Shown: positions 5,492 through 14,800 of the stretch, piece by piece
How the letters are laid out: each line of letters opens with the position of its first letter
How positions within the stretch are numbered: the first letter of the stretch is position 1
Source of the DNA: a virus
DNA length: 60,898 bases
IMG/VR virus record: IMGVR_UViG_3300030328_000942
Span: 1 to 60,898 of that record
Reading direction: 5' to 3' (one strand)
The notes under the pieces: generated by a model
What the model was told of the DNA's origin: nothing
The model's input: only the letters and a program-made list of their open reading frames with translations
Database searches by the model: none
Made by a program: the position numbers and the translations under genes

Positions 5492-7906
5492 ATGACATCA
5501 AAGATTACAATATTCAGAAACATTAAGGAGACAGATGCTCCTTTTCACAGAGAGGTAGAACACATTATAGAACGAATAAAGAATGGGGCAAGTAAAGATT
5601 TAGTAAAGCGTATCCGTTTAGAACAACGCAAGGCAGAGCGTAATGAACTAAAGAAACAACTACCCGCTATTTGTTTTAGTGGATACTTCACTAAAAGAAA
5701 CGATAATTCAATTCAGGAACATTCAGGTCTTATTTGTTTAGACTTCGATGGGTACGAGAAGAATAAAGAATTATTACAAGACAAAGAAAACATAACCAAA
5801 TCACCCTATACTTATTCAGTATTTATTTCTCCAAGCGGTAAAGGTTTAAAGGTATTAGTTAAGATACCTCAAGATGTAGACAACCACGTTAACTACTTTA
5901 ATAGTTTAGAAAAACATTTTAATAACGACAAGTTTGATATAGCTTGTAAAAATCTTTCTCGTGTTTGTTACGAATCATACGACCCGTTGATATACGTTAA
6001 TGAGAACTCTTCTATATGGGATAAGATAGAAGAAAAAGAATACCAAGAGAAACATCAATACAGAGATACTCCTACGATACCAATCACAGATGAGAATAGA
6101 ATTGTAGATATTCTAATTAAGTGGTGGACTAAAAAGTATCCAATGAATGAAGGCAGTCGAAATAATAACTGCTATGTTCTTGCCGCAGCCTTTAATGATT
6201 TTGGTATAAACAAATCGTTAGCGGGTTATGTAATGTCAAACTACCAAACCTCAGACTTTAATGAGGCAGAGATAAATCGGACTATAGATTCAGCATATGC
6301 AAACACACAAAACTTTGGAACTAAATACTATGAGGATGAAGAGCGTGTTCAGAATCTAAAAATAAAACTGAAGCGAGGTGCTTCAAAAAAAGAACTCCGT
6401 TCTCAACTCGAAGAGTCTCAAGTAGAGGACGAAGTAATAGAGGCAGTGCTTACTCGTATAGATGAAGAAGCACAAGAGACTCAGTTTTGGACTAAGAATG
6501 AAAAAGGTGTAATCAAAATTGTACACATTCTTTTTAAACAATTCTTAGAAGACAATGGTTTCTATAAGTATTGTCCCGAAGGAAGTAAGAATTATGTATT
6601 TGTTAAGGTAACCAACAACTTAATAGACCATACAGATGAGAAAGAAATAAAAGACTTTATTCTGAATCACCTCATCGAGATAGATGACTTAAGTATTTAC
6701 AATTACTTTGCAGATAAAACAAGATTCTTTGAGGAGAGATTTTTAACTCTATTAAATACAATAGATATTTATTTTATAGAAGACAATAAAGACACCTCCT
6801 ATTTATACTTTAGAAACTGTGCGGTTAAGATTACCAATAACGAAGTGGTGATGATTGACTACATAGACTTAGGCGGGTACGTATGGAAAGACCACGTTAT
6901 TAATAGAAGCTTTTCATTATGTGATTCAAACACAGATTATAAAAAATTTATATCTAACATTTGTAAAGGAGAAGAAGATAGGATTAAGTCTATGGAATCT
7001 ACAATTGGATTTATGATGCACGGACATAAGAATCTTTCTTACTGCCCCGCAGTTATATTAAACGATGAGGTTATCTCTGATAATCCTGAAGGCGGTACGG
7101 GAAAAGGAATCTTTATGAACGCATTAGCCCAAATGAAAAAGGTGGTTACGATAGATGGAAAGTCTTTCACTTTTGAAAGGTCGTTTGCTTATCAACTTGT
7201 TAGTGCTGACACACAGATACTTGTGTTCGATGATGTAAAAAAATACTTTGACTTCGAAAGATTATTCTCAGTTGTAACCGAAGGATTAACTCTTGAAAAG
7301 AAAAACAAAGATGCGATTAAGATACCATTTGAAAAGTCTCCGAAGATAGCTATCACTACGAACTACGCTATAAAAGGAAGCGGTAATTCTTTTGCTCGTA
7401 GAAAATGGGAATTAGAATTACATCAGCATTATACTAAAAACTTTACACCATTAGATGAATTTACTAAACTCTTCTTTGGAGATTGGAATGATGATGAGTG
7501 GTGTGCGTTTGATAACTATATGATTGAATGTTTACAAGGATACCTCAACACAGGGTTAGTCGAAAGTAAGTTTGTAAATTTAAAGATAAGACAACTGAGT
7601 GCAGAAACTTCCCACGACTTCATCGAATGGTGTGGATTAATAAACGGTAGCCAAGCTAACGACTTACTTGTCATTGATTATAAGATAAGATTACACGAGG
7701 CTTACTTAGATTTCATAGAGCAGTATCCTGACTATGCACCAAAGGCAAAGCTAACTATTAGTAGAATTAGATTTAATAAATGGATGTCTGCTTTTGCAAG
7801 ATTCAAGACAGGTGTAAACGCTGAAGAGGGAAGAGACAACACGGGAAGATGGATGCGATTAAAAAGAATAGATGAGGTTAATACACAAACAAACTTGAAT
7901 GTCTGA
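5492..7906 (+). CDS. Primase-helicase: VirE-N/BT4734-like N-terminus plus SF3-like helicase
   Basis: 804 residues. Residues about 1-180 (ITIFRNIKETDAPFHREVE, AICFSGYF, LICLDFDGYE, SPSGKGLKVLVKI) match the BT4734/VirE N-terminal domain of Bacteroidetes elements, a primase-type fold. A middle region (WWTKKYPMNEGSRNNNCYVLAAAFNDFGI) resembles a primase C-terminal helical domain. The helicase shows Walker A GGTGKG at about 534-539, Walker B ILVFDD near 575-580 and a sensor ITTNYAI near 628. It would prime and unwind DNA at the replication fork. It starts 11 bases after iteron-like repeats, which may be part of the origin. Confidence 0.85.
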   Translation: MTSKITIFRNIKETDAPFHREVEHIIERIKNGASKDLVKRIRLEQRKAERNELKKQLPAICFSGYFTKRNDNSIQEHSGLICLDFDGYEKNKELLQDKENITKSPYTYSVFISPSGKGLKVLVKIPQDVDNHVNYFNSLEKHFNNDKFDIACKNLSRVCYESYDPLIYVNENSSIWDKIEEKEYQEKHQYRDTPTIPITDENRIVDILIKWWTKKYPMNEGSRNNNCYVLAAAFNDFGINKSLAGYVMSNYQTSDFNEAEINRTIDSAYANTQNFGTKYYEDEERVQNLKIKLKRGASKKELRSQLEESQVEDEVIEAVLTRIDEEAQETQFWTKNEKGVIKIVHILFKQFLEDNGFYKYCPEGSKNYVFVKVTNNLIDHTDEKEIKDFILNHLIEIDDLSIYNYFADKTRFFEERFLTLLNTIDIYFIEDNKDTSYLYFRNCAVKITNNEVVMIDYIDLGGYVWKDHVINRSFSLCDSNTDYKKFISNICKGEEDRIKSMESTIGFMMHGHKNLSYCPAVILNDEVISDNPEGGTGKGIFMNALAQMKKVVTIDGKSFTFERSFAYQLVSADTQILVFDDVKKYFDFERLFSVVTEGLTLEKKNKDAIKIPFEKSPKIAITTNYAIKGSGNSFARRKWELELHQHYTKNFTPLDEFTKLFFGDWNDDEWCAFDNYMIECLQGYLNTGLVESKFVNLKIRQLSAETSHDFIEWCGLINGSQANDLLVIDYKIRLHEAYLDFIEQYPDYAPKAKLTISRIRFNKWMSAFARFKTGVNAEEGRDNTGRWMRLKRIDEVNTQTNLNV

Positions 7907-8144
7907 TATAAACCGAGCAATGATTAATTCTTTAAATGTTTTTACAGGACATAAAACTTTAATTGAATTAATATTAAGTGATGAAGGATACTTTGTATTC
8001 AACCCTGAAAAGCCCGTGTCTTTAAAGACACTACAAATTATGCTTGATTACTTTGTCTCGGTAGAAGATTATGAAAGATGTGGTATAGTGCAGAAACTAA
8101 TTAAAGATGGAAGTATAATAGGTAAAGACTTAAGAGATGTTTAA
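7899..8144 (+). CDS. Unknown protein, 81 aa
   Basis: ATG at 7899 overlaps the primase-helicase end by 8 bases, and its own end overlaps the SNF2-like helicase start by 8. Contains GYFVFNPEKPVSLKTLQIMLDYFVSVEDYERC; the VSLKT part is encoded by a palindrome copy. Helical, no recognised domain. Its position between two helicases suggests a small replication accessory role, which is inference. Confidence 0.6.
   Translation: MSDINRAMINSLNVFTGHKTLIELILSDEGYFVFNPEKPVSLKTLQIMLDYFVSVEDYERCGIVQKLIKDGSIIGKDLRDV
8016..8031. repeat. Palindrome copy 6
   Basis: Perfect, centre TA, inside the gene at 7899-8144 and read as VSLKT (frame 0). Confidence 0.9.
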
Positions 8145-9372
8145 ATACAGAGAGTACCAATGGAGAATAATAGACGAGGCTGCGGAGATATGTGCGAAAT
8201 ATAAATTCGTTTACTTAGCTATGCAGGTACGTACAGGTAAAACTCTTACAAGTCTTGGTTTAGCTAACTCCTTGCAAAGTAAAAATGTATTGTTTGTTAC
8301 CAAGAAAAAAGCCATACCAAGTATTCAAGATGATTACTTTACCCTTAACCCTGCTTTTGAAATTTGTATTATTAATTATGAATCATTACATAAGGTGAGT
8401 GACCTTGATTATGATATGATAATTTTAGACGAAGCTCATACGCTTGGTGCGTATCCTAAACCAAGCAAGAGAGCGAAGCAAGTTAAAGAGCTAATTAAAA
8501 AATATAAAAAATCATATGTGTGTTTGATGTCAGGAACCCCAACACCTGAGAGTTACAGTCAGATGTTTCATCAGGTGTATGGGATTCCAAATAACCCTTT
8601 CAAAAACTACGTTAATTTTTACAAGTTTGCTAAAGACTATGTGAATATAAAACAAAGAAAGATTAATGCTTTATGGGTGAACGATTACTCACGAGGTTTA
8701 AAAACTATTCTTGACAAAGTTCAACCAATGACTATCTCTTTCACGCAACAAGAAGCGGGATTTGTAAATAAAATAAACGAAGAAGTCTTGCAAGTAAAAA
8801 TGAAACCCTCCACTTATTATACGGCTAATCAACTAAAAAAATACAGAGTAGTAGAAGGTAAAGAAGAAGTTATATTAGGAGATACCCCTGCTAAAATGAT
8901 GCAAAAGTTACATCAGATATTTTCCGGAACTTGTAAGTTTGAGTCAGGCAACTTTAAAGTATTTGATTTAAGTAAAGCAGAATTTATTAAGAGTTATTTT
9001 GCTGATAAAAAGATTGCTATCTTTTATAAATTTAAAGCGGAGTATGAAGCAATGAAAGAAGTTTTTGGAGATAAGCTATGTAATAATTTAAAAGACTTTG
9101 TTATTAGCGAAAGACATATTGCTTTACAAATTGTGAGCGGAAGAGAAGGAATCTCTTTAAAACAAGCAGACGCTTTGGTTTATTATAACATTGACTTTAG
9201 TGCCACAAGTTATTGGCAGTCAAGAGATAGGATGACTACTAAAGATAGAAAACAAAGTAAAGTATATTGGATATTTTCTGAAGGAGGAATTGAAAAAGAC
9301 ATTTATAAAGCAGTTGTAAAGAAAAAAGACTACACGGTAACTCACTTTAAAAGAGATTTATTAATTTTGTAA
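8137..9372 (+). CDS. SNF2/SF2-type DNA helicase
   Basis: 411 residues. Motif Q region FKYREYQWRIIDEA at the start; motif I QVRTGKT at residues 30-36; motif II LDEAH at about 97-101; motif III LMSGTP near 130; a C-terminal RecA-like half with ISERHIALQIVSGREGISLKQADALVYYN and motif VI QSRDR. It is short, as in phage SNF2-like proteins that remodel or unwind DNA at forks or recombination intermediates. Follows the primase-helicase directly, so replication or recombination is likely. Confidence 0.8.
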   Translation: MFKYREYQWRIIDEAAEICAKYKFVYLAMQVRTGKTLTSLGLANSLQSKNVLFVTKKKAIPSIQDDYFTLNPAFEICIINYESLHKVSDLDYDMIILDEAHTLGAYPKPSKRAKQVKELIKKYKKSYVCLMSGTPTPESYSQMFHQVYGIPNNPFKNYVNFYKFAKDYVNIKQRKINALWVNDYSRGLKTILDKVQPMTISFTQQEAGFVNKINEEVLQVKMKPSTYYTANQLKKYRVVEGKEEVILGDTPAKMMQKLHQIFSGTCKFESGNFKVFDLSKAEFIKSYFADKKIAIFYKFKAEYEAMKEVFGDKLCNNLKDFVISERHIALQIVSGREGISLKQADALVYYNIDFSATSYWQSRDRMTTKDRKQSKVYWIFSEGGIEKDIYKAVVKKKDYTVTHFKRDLLIL

Positions 9373-9374
9373 AG

Positions 9375-9605
9375 ATGAAAAAGTTTATTAACTTTTTGGT
9401 CATATGGATAAGTCAGAATCTCGCAATGCCCTTTTGGATTGTAGGACACATTCATTTATCTCACAATGTTTATGGTGATATAAAAGAAATTTTAGCCTCC
9501 GTTGGGATGAATATAATTGTATTAGCAGGATTCATAATGGATTATCGAAACAGTATTAAAGGTGACCGAACAACAGATACAAAAGAAAAGGATACAAGAA
9601 CTTGA
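9375..9605 (+). CDS. Small two-span membrane protein, 76 aa
   Basis: Starts MKKFINFLVIWISQNLAMPF. Hydrophobic segments at residues about 4-25 and 40-56 (SVGMNIIVLAGFIMDY), then a polar basic tail. Its last 44 bases overlap the VRR-NUC gene. Likely an inner-membrane protein. No family recognised. Confidence 0.6.
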   Translation: MKKFINFLVIWISQNLAMPFWIVGHIHLSHNVYGDIKEILASVGMNIIVLAGFIMDYRNSIKGDRTTDTKEKDTRT

Positions 9606-9801
9606 AAGTCAAGGATACTATGTAATCAAATTAGTAAAGACCAATAAGAATGGGATACCTGATTTGATAGCCATACCTCCTAACTCTGATGTATTGTTCA
9701 GTGAAGTAAAGAAACCTACAGGAAAAGTTTCTAAGCTTCAAGAGTATCGCTTAAAAGAACTAAACGAGTATGGAATCAAAACAGAAATATATACAGGATA
9801 A
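9562..9801 (+). CDS. VRR-NUC domain nuclease
   Basis: 79 residues from a GTG at 9562. Nearly the whole protein is one VRR-NUC module: E-Q-Q-I-Q-K-K-R-I-Q-E-L-E near the start, then GIPDLIAIPP (catalytic D), SEVKKPTGKVSKLQ (E-x-K, then the K/Q helix). This is the PD-(D/E)XK fold known to resolve branched DNA in phages. It overlaps the membrane protein before it and the next gene by 32 bases. The function as junction or flap nuclease is inferred from the family. Confidence 0.8.
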   Translation: MTEQQIQKKRIQELESQGYYVIKLVKTNKNGIPDLIAIPPNSDVLFSEVKKPTGKVSKLQEYRLKELNEYGIKTEIYTG

Positions 9802-10141
9802 TTACTACTATGAAGTAGATGATTGGTTTGTAGATAGATTAAAATCTTTACCAAGACAACACGGTATTGAAATAGCATCAATGATTGATTTCAACTTTGA
9901 TATTTTACCTGACCGAATAGGGTGGACTCAACACGTAGGAGGAGTGTGTACCAAATATAAAGACCCAATTTATTTTGAAGTAGAATATTTAAAAGAACCA
10001 ATGCAACCTCCTATCTTTTTAGATATAGACCTCATTGAGGTAGATGATTACCTCGACTATATATTAGATAAAAATATACTTATAATTAACTCCAATGATA
10101 AAACCGATTGTCCAACACCAAGTCAAGCAGACGCTCCTTAA
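9770..10141 (+). CDS. Unknown acidic protein, 123 aa
   Basis: ATG at 9770 within the VRR-NUC 3' end. Rich in D, Y and I (YYYEVDDWFVDRLK, FFLDIDLIEVDDYLDYIL), with strongly alternating acidic/hydrophobic residues. No catalytic motif or membrane span. Overlaps the next DnaA-like gene by 47 bases, a long overlap suggesting that one of the two starts may be further downstream. Confidence 0.55.
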   Translation: MESKQKYIQDNYYYEVDDWFVDRLKSLPRQHGIEIASMIDFNFDILPDRIGWTQHVGGVCTKYKDPIYFEVEYLKEPMQPPIFLDIDLIEVDDYLDYILDKNILIINSNDKTDCPTPSQADAP

Positions 10142-10628
10142 TTTAATAGAAAAATACTTAGACGTTAACTTGCTTTCCAAATCACGTAAGCAGGAAAATG
10201 TATTTGGAAGAATGATTTACTACAAGATTCTTAGAGAACAACGTCACGGTTTCCAAGCCATCGCTCACTCCCTAAATAAAAACCACGCCACTGTTATTCA
10301 CGCCATTAAAACCTTTGATAACTTATATGATTCAGAAAAAGAATTAAGACAGTCTTATGAAATAATTAAAGAGATATATTTCGACATTGAAGGCAATCAT
10401 CCACTGACTTTTACTACTCGCCCTGAATTAATTGAGAAGGTGATTAGTTTGGAAAAACAAAATAAAAGTTTAAATTTGTCAAATGAAATGTTGAAAGATA
10501 GTCTAAAAAATTATCAACAGTACGATGAGTTTATTGAATTAATTAAAGAAAGATGTCTTGCTGATGAAACCAAAGAGTATGTCTATAAAAAATTAAATAT
10601 GATATTAAATGGAATACACCGTAAATGA
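10095..10628 (+). CDS. Second DnaA domain IV-like protein with coiled coil
   Basis: 177 residues. The N-terminal part (LIEKYLDVNLLSKSRKQENVFGRMIYYKIL, then AIAHSLNKNHATVIHAI) has the helix-turn-helix and the N/D-H-A/S-T-V-x-H signature of DnaA domain IV. The rest (about 110-170) is a predicted coiled coil (KVISLEKQNKSLNLSNEMLK). No ATPase domain. Likely binds a DnaA-box-like site as a dimer. Compare 2854-3147. The true start may be an internal Met in view of the long overlap upstream. Confidence 0.7.
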   Translation: MIKPIVQHQVKQTLLNLIEKYLDVNLLSKSRKQENVFGRMIYYKILREQRHGFQAIAHSLNKNHATVIHAIKTFDNLYDSEKELRQSYEIIKEIYFDIEGNHPLTFTTRPELIEKVISLEKQNKSLNLSNEMLKDSLKNYQQYDEFIELIKERCLADETKEYVYKKLNMILNGIHRK

Positions 10629-10845
10629 TTTGGAAAAAATAATGAGCTTTACTTCTTGGAATGCCAAGAAAAAAATAGACGAGCTTCTTCGAATAGACTG
10701 CACGATGTATACCACATTGGGGTGTGACTCAACAGAAAAAGAAAAAGCTCAGGTTAAATCTCGTTCCCGCAAAATATATAATCATATAAAAAAACTCGAC
10801 CATAGAATGGGAGAAGAGTTTTTAATAGCTATGGATAAGAGGTGA
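10609..10845 (+). CDS. Unknown protein, 78 aa
   Basis: Starts MEYTVNDLEKIMSFTSWNAKKKIDELL at an ATG inside the DnaA-like 3' end. Helical, basic C-terminal half (KSRSRKIYNHIKKLDHR). The size and the helix pattern NDLEKIMSF-TSWNAKKKIDELLRI would suit a small DNA-binding helix-turn-helix, but this is not convincing. Its stop overlaps the GTG of the next gene (GTGA). Confidence 0.6.
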   Translation: MEYTVNDLEKIMSFTSWNAKKKIDELLRIDCTMYTTLGCDSTEKEKAQVKSRSRKIYNHIKKLDHRMGEEFLIAMDKR

Positions 10846-11036
10846 GAAACAACGTGTCATCCATAGAAAACGAAAGACTTACTTACATCAATCTCACGAT
10901 GGATGGATTACACAACCGACTCGATAATGTTTATGAGGGATTAGTAGACAGAGAAATAAAAGAAACTCAAACAGAAATTAAATCCTTAATGGAAGAGCTT
11001 AAGTCTCTTCACGATTCAATGGAGGATGACTTATAA
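10842..11036 (+). CDS. Small coiled-coil protein, 64 aa
   Basis: GTG start at 10842 overlapping the preceding TGA. Residues 12-60 are heptad-rich (NRLDNVYEGLVDREIKETQ...IKSLMEELKSLHDSM), a coiled coil. It overlaps the HNH gene by 11 bases. No enzymatic motif. Confidence 0.6.
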   Translation: MRNNVSSIENERLTYINLTMDGLHNRLDNVYEGLVDREIKETQTEIKSLMEELKSLHDSMEDDL

Positions 11037-11415
11037 GGTATGCAGTGGATGTGGTAAGAAAAAAAAAGAATCTTGCTATTATCTTACAGGTCACGTAACA
11101 AAAGAAGGGCGTAATATTCCACGAAGAAAATGTAAGAAATGTGTACAAGGAGTCAAACAAAAGAGAAGAGAAAATATTAGGGCGTGGTTAAAACAATATA
11201 AAAGAAATAGTGCTTGTGCTAAATGCGGTTACTCTAAAGAAACACACGCTTCGTTTAACATTAAAGCATTAGAGTTTCATCACCCCCAAGATAATAAAGA
11301 GTTTAATATAGCTGATGCAGCAAGTAGAGGAATGAAGATAGACAACCTACTTAAAGAAATAGATAAATGTGTATTACTTTGTGCTCGGTGTCATATTGAA
11401 ATACATAGTAAATGA
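11026..11415 (+). CDS. HNH-type endonuclease
   Basis: 129 residues. An N-terminal zinc knuckle (CSGCGKK, then RKCKKC) is followed by a second Cys pair (CAKCGYS), the HNH core LEFHHPQDNKEFNI at about residues 84-97, and C-terminal LLCARCHIEIH. This order, zinc ligands around an HH-N-H nuclease, is typical of phage HNH proteins. Phage HNH nucleases act in packaging with the terminase or as homing nucleases. Its distance from TerL makes homing or replication-linked cutting more likely here. Confidence 0.75.
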   Translation: MTYKVCSGCGKKKKESCYYLTGHVTKEGRNIPRRKCKKCVQGVKQKRRENIRAWLKQYKRNSACAKCGYSKETHASFNIKALEFHHPQDNKEFNIADAASRGMKIDNLLKEIDKCVLLCARCHIEIHSK

Positions 11416-11822
11416 GATTCGAATCTAATAAAGATTTAAGTAGGGAGAAAAAGGCTATAGAAAAATTTGTTTCTAAGTTCAAAGGCACCTACAAAAAACT
11501 CGGAGAAAATGATGTAGACTACAGGGTCTTCGATGAATCAGGTAAGCTTATCGCTTACGTAGAAGTTAAAGGAAGATATAAAACCCTATCAATGGCTTAT
11601 CCGTTACCTGTTGCTGCACGTAAAGTGGTAAAGCTATGTGATAAAAGATTGAATCCTGTTTTGATATGGGCGTGTGAGGATGGAATTATCTACGGTAAAC
11701 CCACACACTTAAAGGGCTCGGTTAGATGGGGTGGTAGGAAACCACGAGAAGGTTCCGTTAATGATGAAGAGCTGATGATTTACTACGACAAACAAAAAGA
11801 GTTTAGATACTTTAGATACTAA
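11412..11822 (+). CDS. Small PD-(D/E)XK-type nuclease-like protein
   Basis: 136 residues. VDYRVFDESGKLIAYVEVKGR (about residues 36-56) gives the D-x(n)-E-x-K pattern of restriction-type or resolvase-type nucleases. The following PLPVAARKVVKLCD helix and the C-terminal Trp/Arg-rich strand fit a compact fold. Last + strand gene before the convergence; its stop lies directly on the palindrome at 11823. Nuclease activity is inferred from the motif only. Confidence 0.65.
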   Translation: MRFESNKDLSREKKAIEKFVSKFKGTYKKLGENDVDYRVFDESGKLIAYVEVKGRYKTLSMAYPLPVAARKVVKLCDKRLNPVLIWACEDGIIYGKPTHLKGSVRWGGRKPREGSVNDEELMIYYDKQKEFRYFRY

Positions 11823-11838
11823 GTGTCTTTGAAGACAC
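11823..11838. repeat. Palindrome copy 7, at the convergence of the two arms
   Basis: Perfect, centre TG. It fills exactly the gap between the stop of the + gene (11820-11822) and the stop of the giant - strand gene (11838-11840). It could act as a two-way terminator, though there is no T-run on either side. Confidence 0.9.
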
Positions 11839-14800
11839 TAATCTATTTTATAAAGCTTACCGTTTCTTTCTACGTAACCTCTTTTTCTAAGAGCTTCTTT
11901 TCTAATTTCTCTTTTTTCTTTTTCTATCGCATCCCTTCTACCATATATTTTTTCGTATAGTTCAGGGTCGTATCTTTTTAATTGTGTTTTGGTTCTTATT
12001 CCTCCTTCAGGAATTACGCCTTCCAAGTTTGGACCTCTTCTACCGTGACCCGGTCTGTAAGATGGAGTAACACCTAATAATTCATATATGTTTTCATAAA
12101 ACTCTTTTTCACTAACATCTCCAAACGTACCATCTTGTATGGCATTATAAAGAGCAACCATTGGGTCTAATTGTGTTTTTAATACAATTTCTGCTATTGG
12201 CTGAACATATTTTTCAAAAGCATTATCTGACTCCATAAGCTTAGTAACCTTTCTGTCAATCGATTTAATAGGGTTAACAACATCGTCTACCTTTCTCGGT
12301 TTGTCATACATCCACTTAGCATTCAACTCTTCTATATATGCTCCAAATAAAGGTATCTGATACAGTAAATTCATTCCCATTAAAGCCTCTCCCACTTTTT
12401 TGTAGAATAAATCTTGGTCATCTTTATCTCCTCGTGTTAATAGTGCAAGGTTAGATACCCCAACAAACAATGCGTTAGCTACGGCAGCGTTTAAATAAAA
12501 ACTTCTTATGTCTTCTTTTTGGATTCCTTTTTTCCCAAAGAAACTTTCTTTCTTATCGATTGCATCTCTAAAAGCTCTACGCATATTAGTTGCATTTTGC
12601 ATTACGTTATTCATTTGCAAGAATAATGTACTACCAAACATAGTAAATACACGAGATTGAAAATCTCCTTGTAATTGCAGTGGAACTTTTTCCGTATTAC
12701 TTCTTGTTTGCTGAGTAGATTCATATGCATTAAACGCTTCTAACGCTTCTGCCTCAGTCATTCCGTTAGCGATATTTCTTTTGTAGTTAATGTAGTAACC
12801 CATCACCCCAAGTATATCCCCCAAAATAGTAGGAGCCGCAGCGATTTGTTTTACTTTTCTTCTAATTCGTGCTAAGTAGGAAGTCCCCTGACCGGCTTCT
12901 TTATAAGTTTGGCTACCTGATTCAAGACCATAGATATCCCCTTCTAAACCTTCCCGTATACGTTGGTCAAACAATGCAGATTTTTCTCTCATCTTAGCGA
13001 TAGCCCCTTTCTTTCCTAACAAACCCTTACCTATATCTAAAAGAACTCCTACCAAATCTACAGGGAACATTACTGCGTCCACTGCACTTTGTACCACACT
13101 TGGAATATTACTATTTTTTGGAAAATAATTATACTTAGAGTATGCATTTACAAAAGATGTGGCTTGTTTAGGTATTTGCACTAATTTCAAACCTAATGCC
13201 CACGAGGTAAAGAAGCTCTGAAATTTGCTCAATATGTCTCGTCCAACTCTTCCTGCTTTGGTTTTACTCATCATTGATGCTTGAGCTGCTGCTCTTGGAT
13301 TTACCGCAGCATTTACAAGCATTCTTGTTAATCCCGCCATACCCGTTTCTTCCAACAACACATTAACAGATTCTACTTTAAAGAAGTTGTTTATTTCTTT
13401 TACCGGCATTGCATAAGCTTTGTACGTTTCCATAGTTTCCATATGGTTCATAAGCACACCGGTAAAGGTTCCTCCTTTTAAATCTATATCACTACCAAAG
13501 TCTGTCCTATCTTTAAATGCAGGTGCAGTTTCAGCGTTGAATATTTTACTAAAGTCTCCATCTACTAACATATTTCCGTCAACCTTTGGCTTGATAATTT
13601 TAGTTGGAAAATAATTTTCTACAAACCCTAAACTGACTCCATTAGCTTGTTTATATACGGAGTTAACTTCATTAAAATAATCGGTACTTAAATAGTTAAC
13701 CATCTTATCTGCAAAGCTTAGCAGTTCAGGACCAAGCGTTGCTTCTATTTCCGCCATTACTTCCGGAGTAATTCCTTGATTAATTAGTTTCTTTCTCTGA
13801 ACATCATTTTTATACAACGCATAGAGTCGAAGCATTTGATTTGCATTAAGCTCGGTTTTATATTCATTAACCTGTCTTTTACCTTTTCTAACTACGTTTT
13901 CTTTTAGGTTAAAAGTTTTGGTGTTAATAATACCTCTGTAATTAAACCCTAATAAACTGTTTAATTTTCTTTCTACTCCTAAGAATCCATTTTCAATACC
14001 TGACTCTGTCGCAAAATCATTAAGAGTCTGCTTCATTGTTCTTATATTTTGTAAAGAAACTTCTCTTGTACGTGTTAATTTTCTATATACTTTATCTGTA
14101 AACAAGGTAAGTTTTCTATTCTTATTGTCTAAGAAATTGGTTACGGTCTGTAAGTTGGTAAGCGAATTTTTAAATGAGCTTAGAGCAGAATTAGTACGCC
14201 CAAATAATGCGTCTGTTATTTTATCAACAACATTACGAATACCACGTTTGATAAAATTTTGTCTTATCTGCTCTTTGTCAGCAGTTCTTTGTGCTTCACC
14301 TTTTAATGTACCATCCTCATTAAATAAATCAGGATTAGTCTCTTGGATTTGAGTATCTAACTCTTCCTTTAAAGAAGCAGCATCCGCTTGTTCTTGTAGT
14401 CTACGATTATTCATTCTAAGAATAGACTCCTTTGCTACCCCTTTCATATCGTTTAAAACTTGTTGTGCCTCTTCCAAACTTGCAGTTTCTAAATCGGCAA
14501 ACATATCAAAGGCAGCTTGTTTTTGCACAAGGTTTTCTTGTTCAGCAGTAAGCTCTTGGTCATTCATCATTAACTCATAAGCGGCTGCTAATTCATCTTG
14601 TCTTGCCTCTAAATCAGTTTTAACTTCTTGAATCGCTATAGCTCTTGCTTCAGGGTCTGTTAAACTCAGAGCTTTTAAAATTTGTTTTGCGTTTTCAAAA
14701 AATAAAACCCCAACATTATCTAAACCTTTTGGTCTACGCTTCCCTGATTGTTTACGTGTAGAAGATTTTTTCTTTGCCGTTGATATTATCTCTCTAATAA

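Noticed and set aside
6780-6800. GACAATAAAGACAC as a further palindrome copy
   Set aside because: Only the right arm matches; the left arm GTGTCTT is absent.
10557-10590. CTGATGAAACC in the DnaA-like gene
   Set aside because: No GAAA-linked stem II and no flanking stems; coding sequence.
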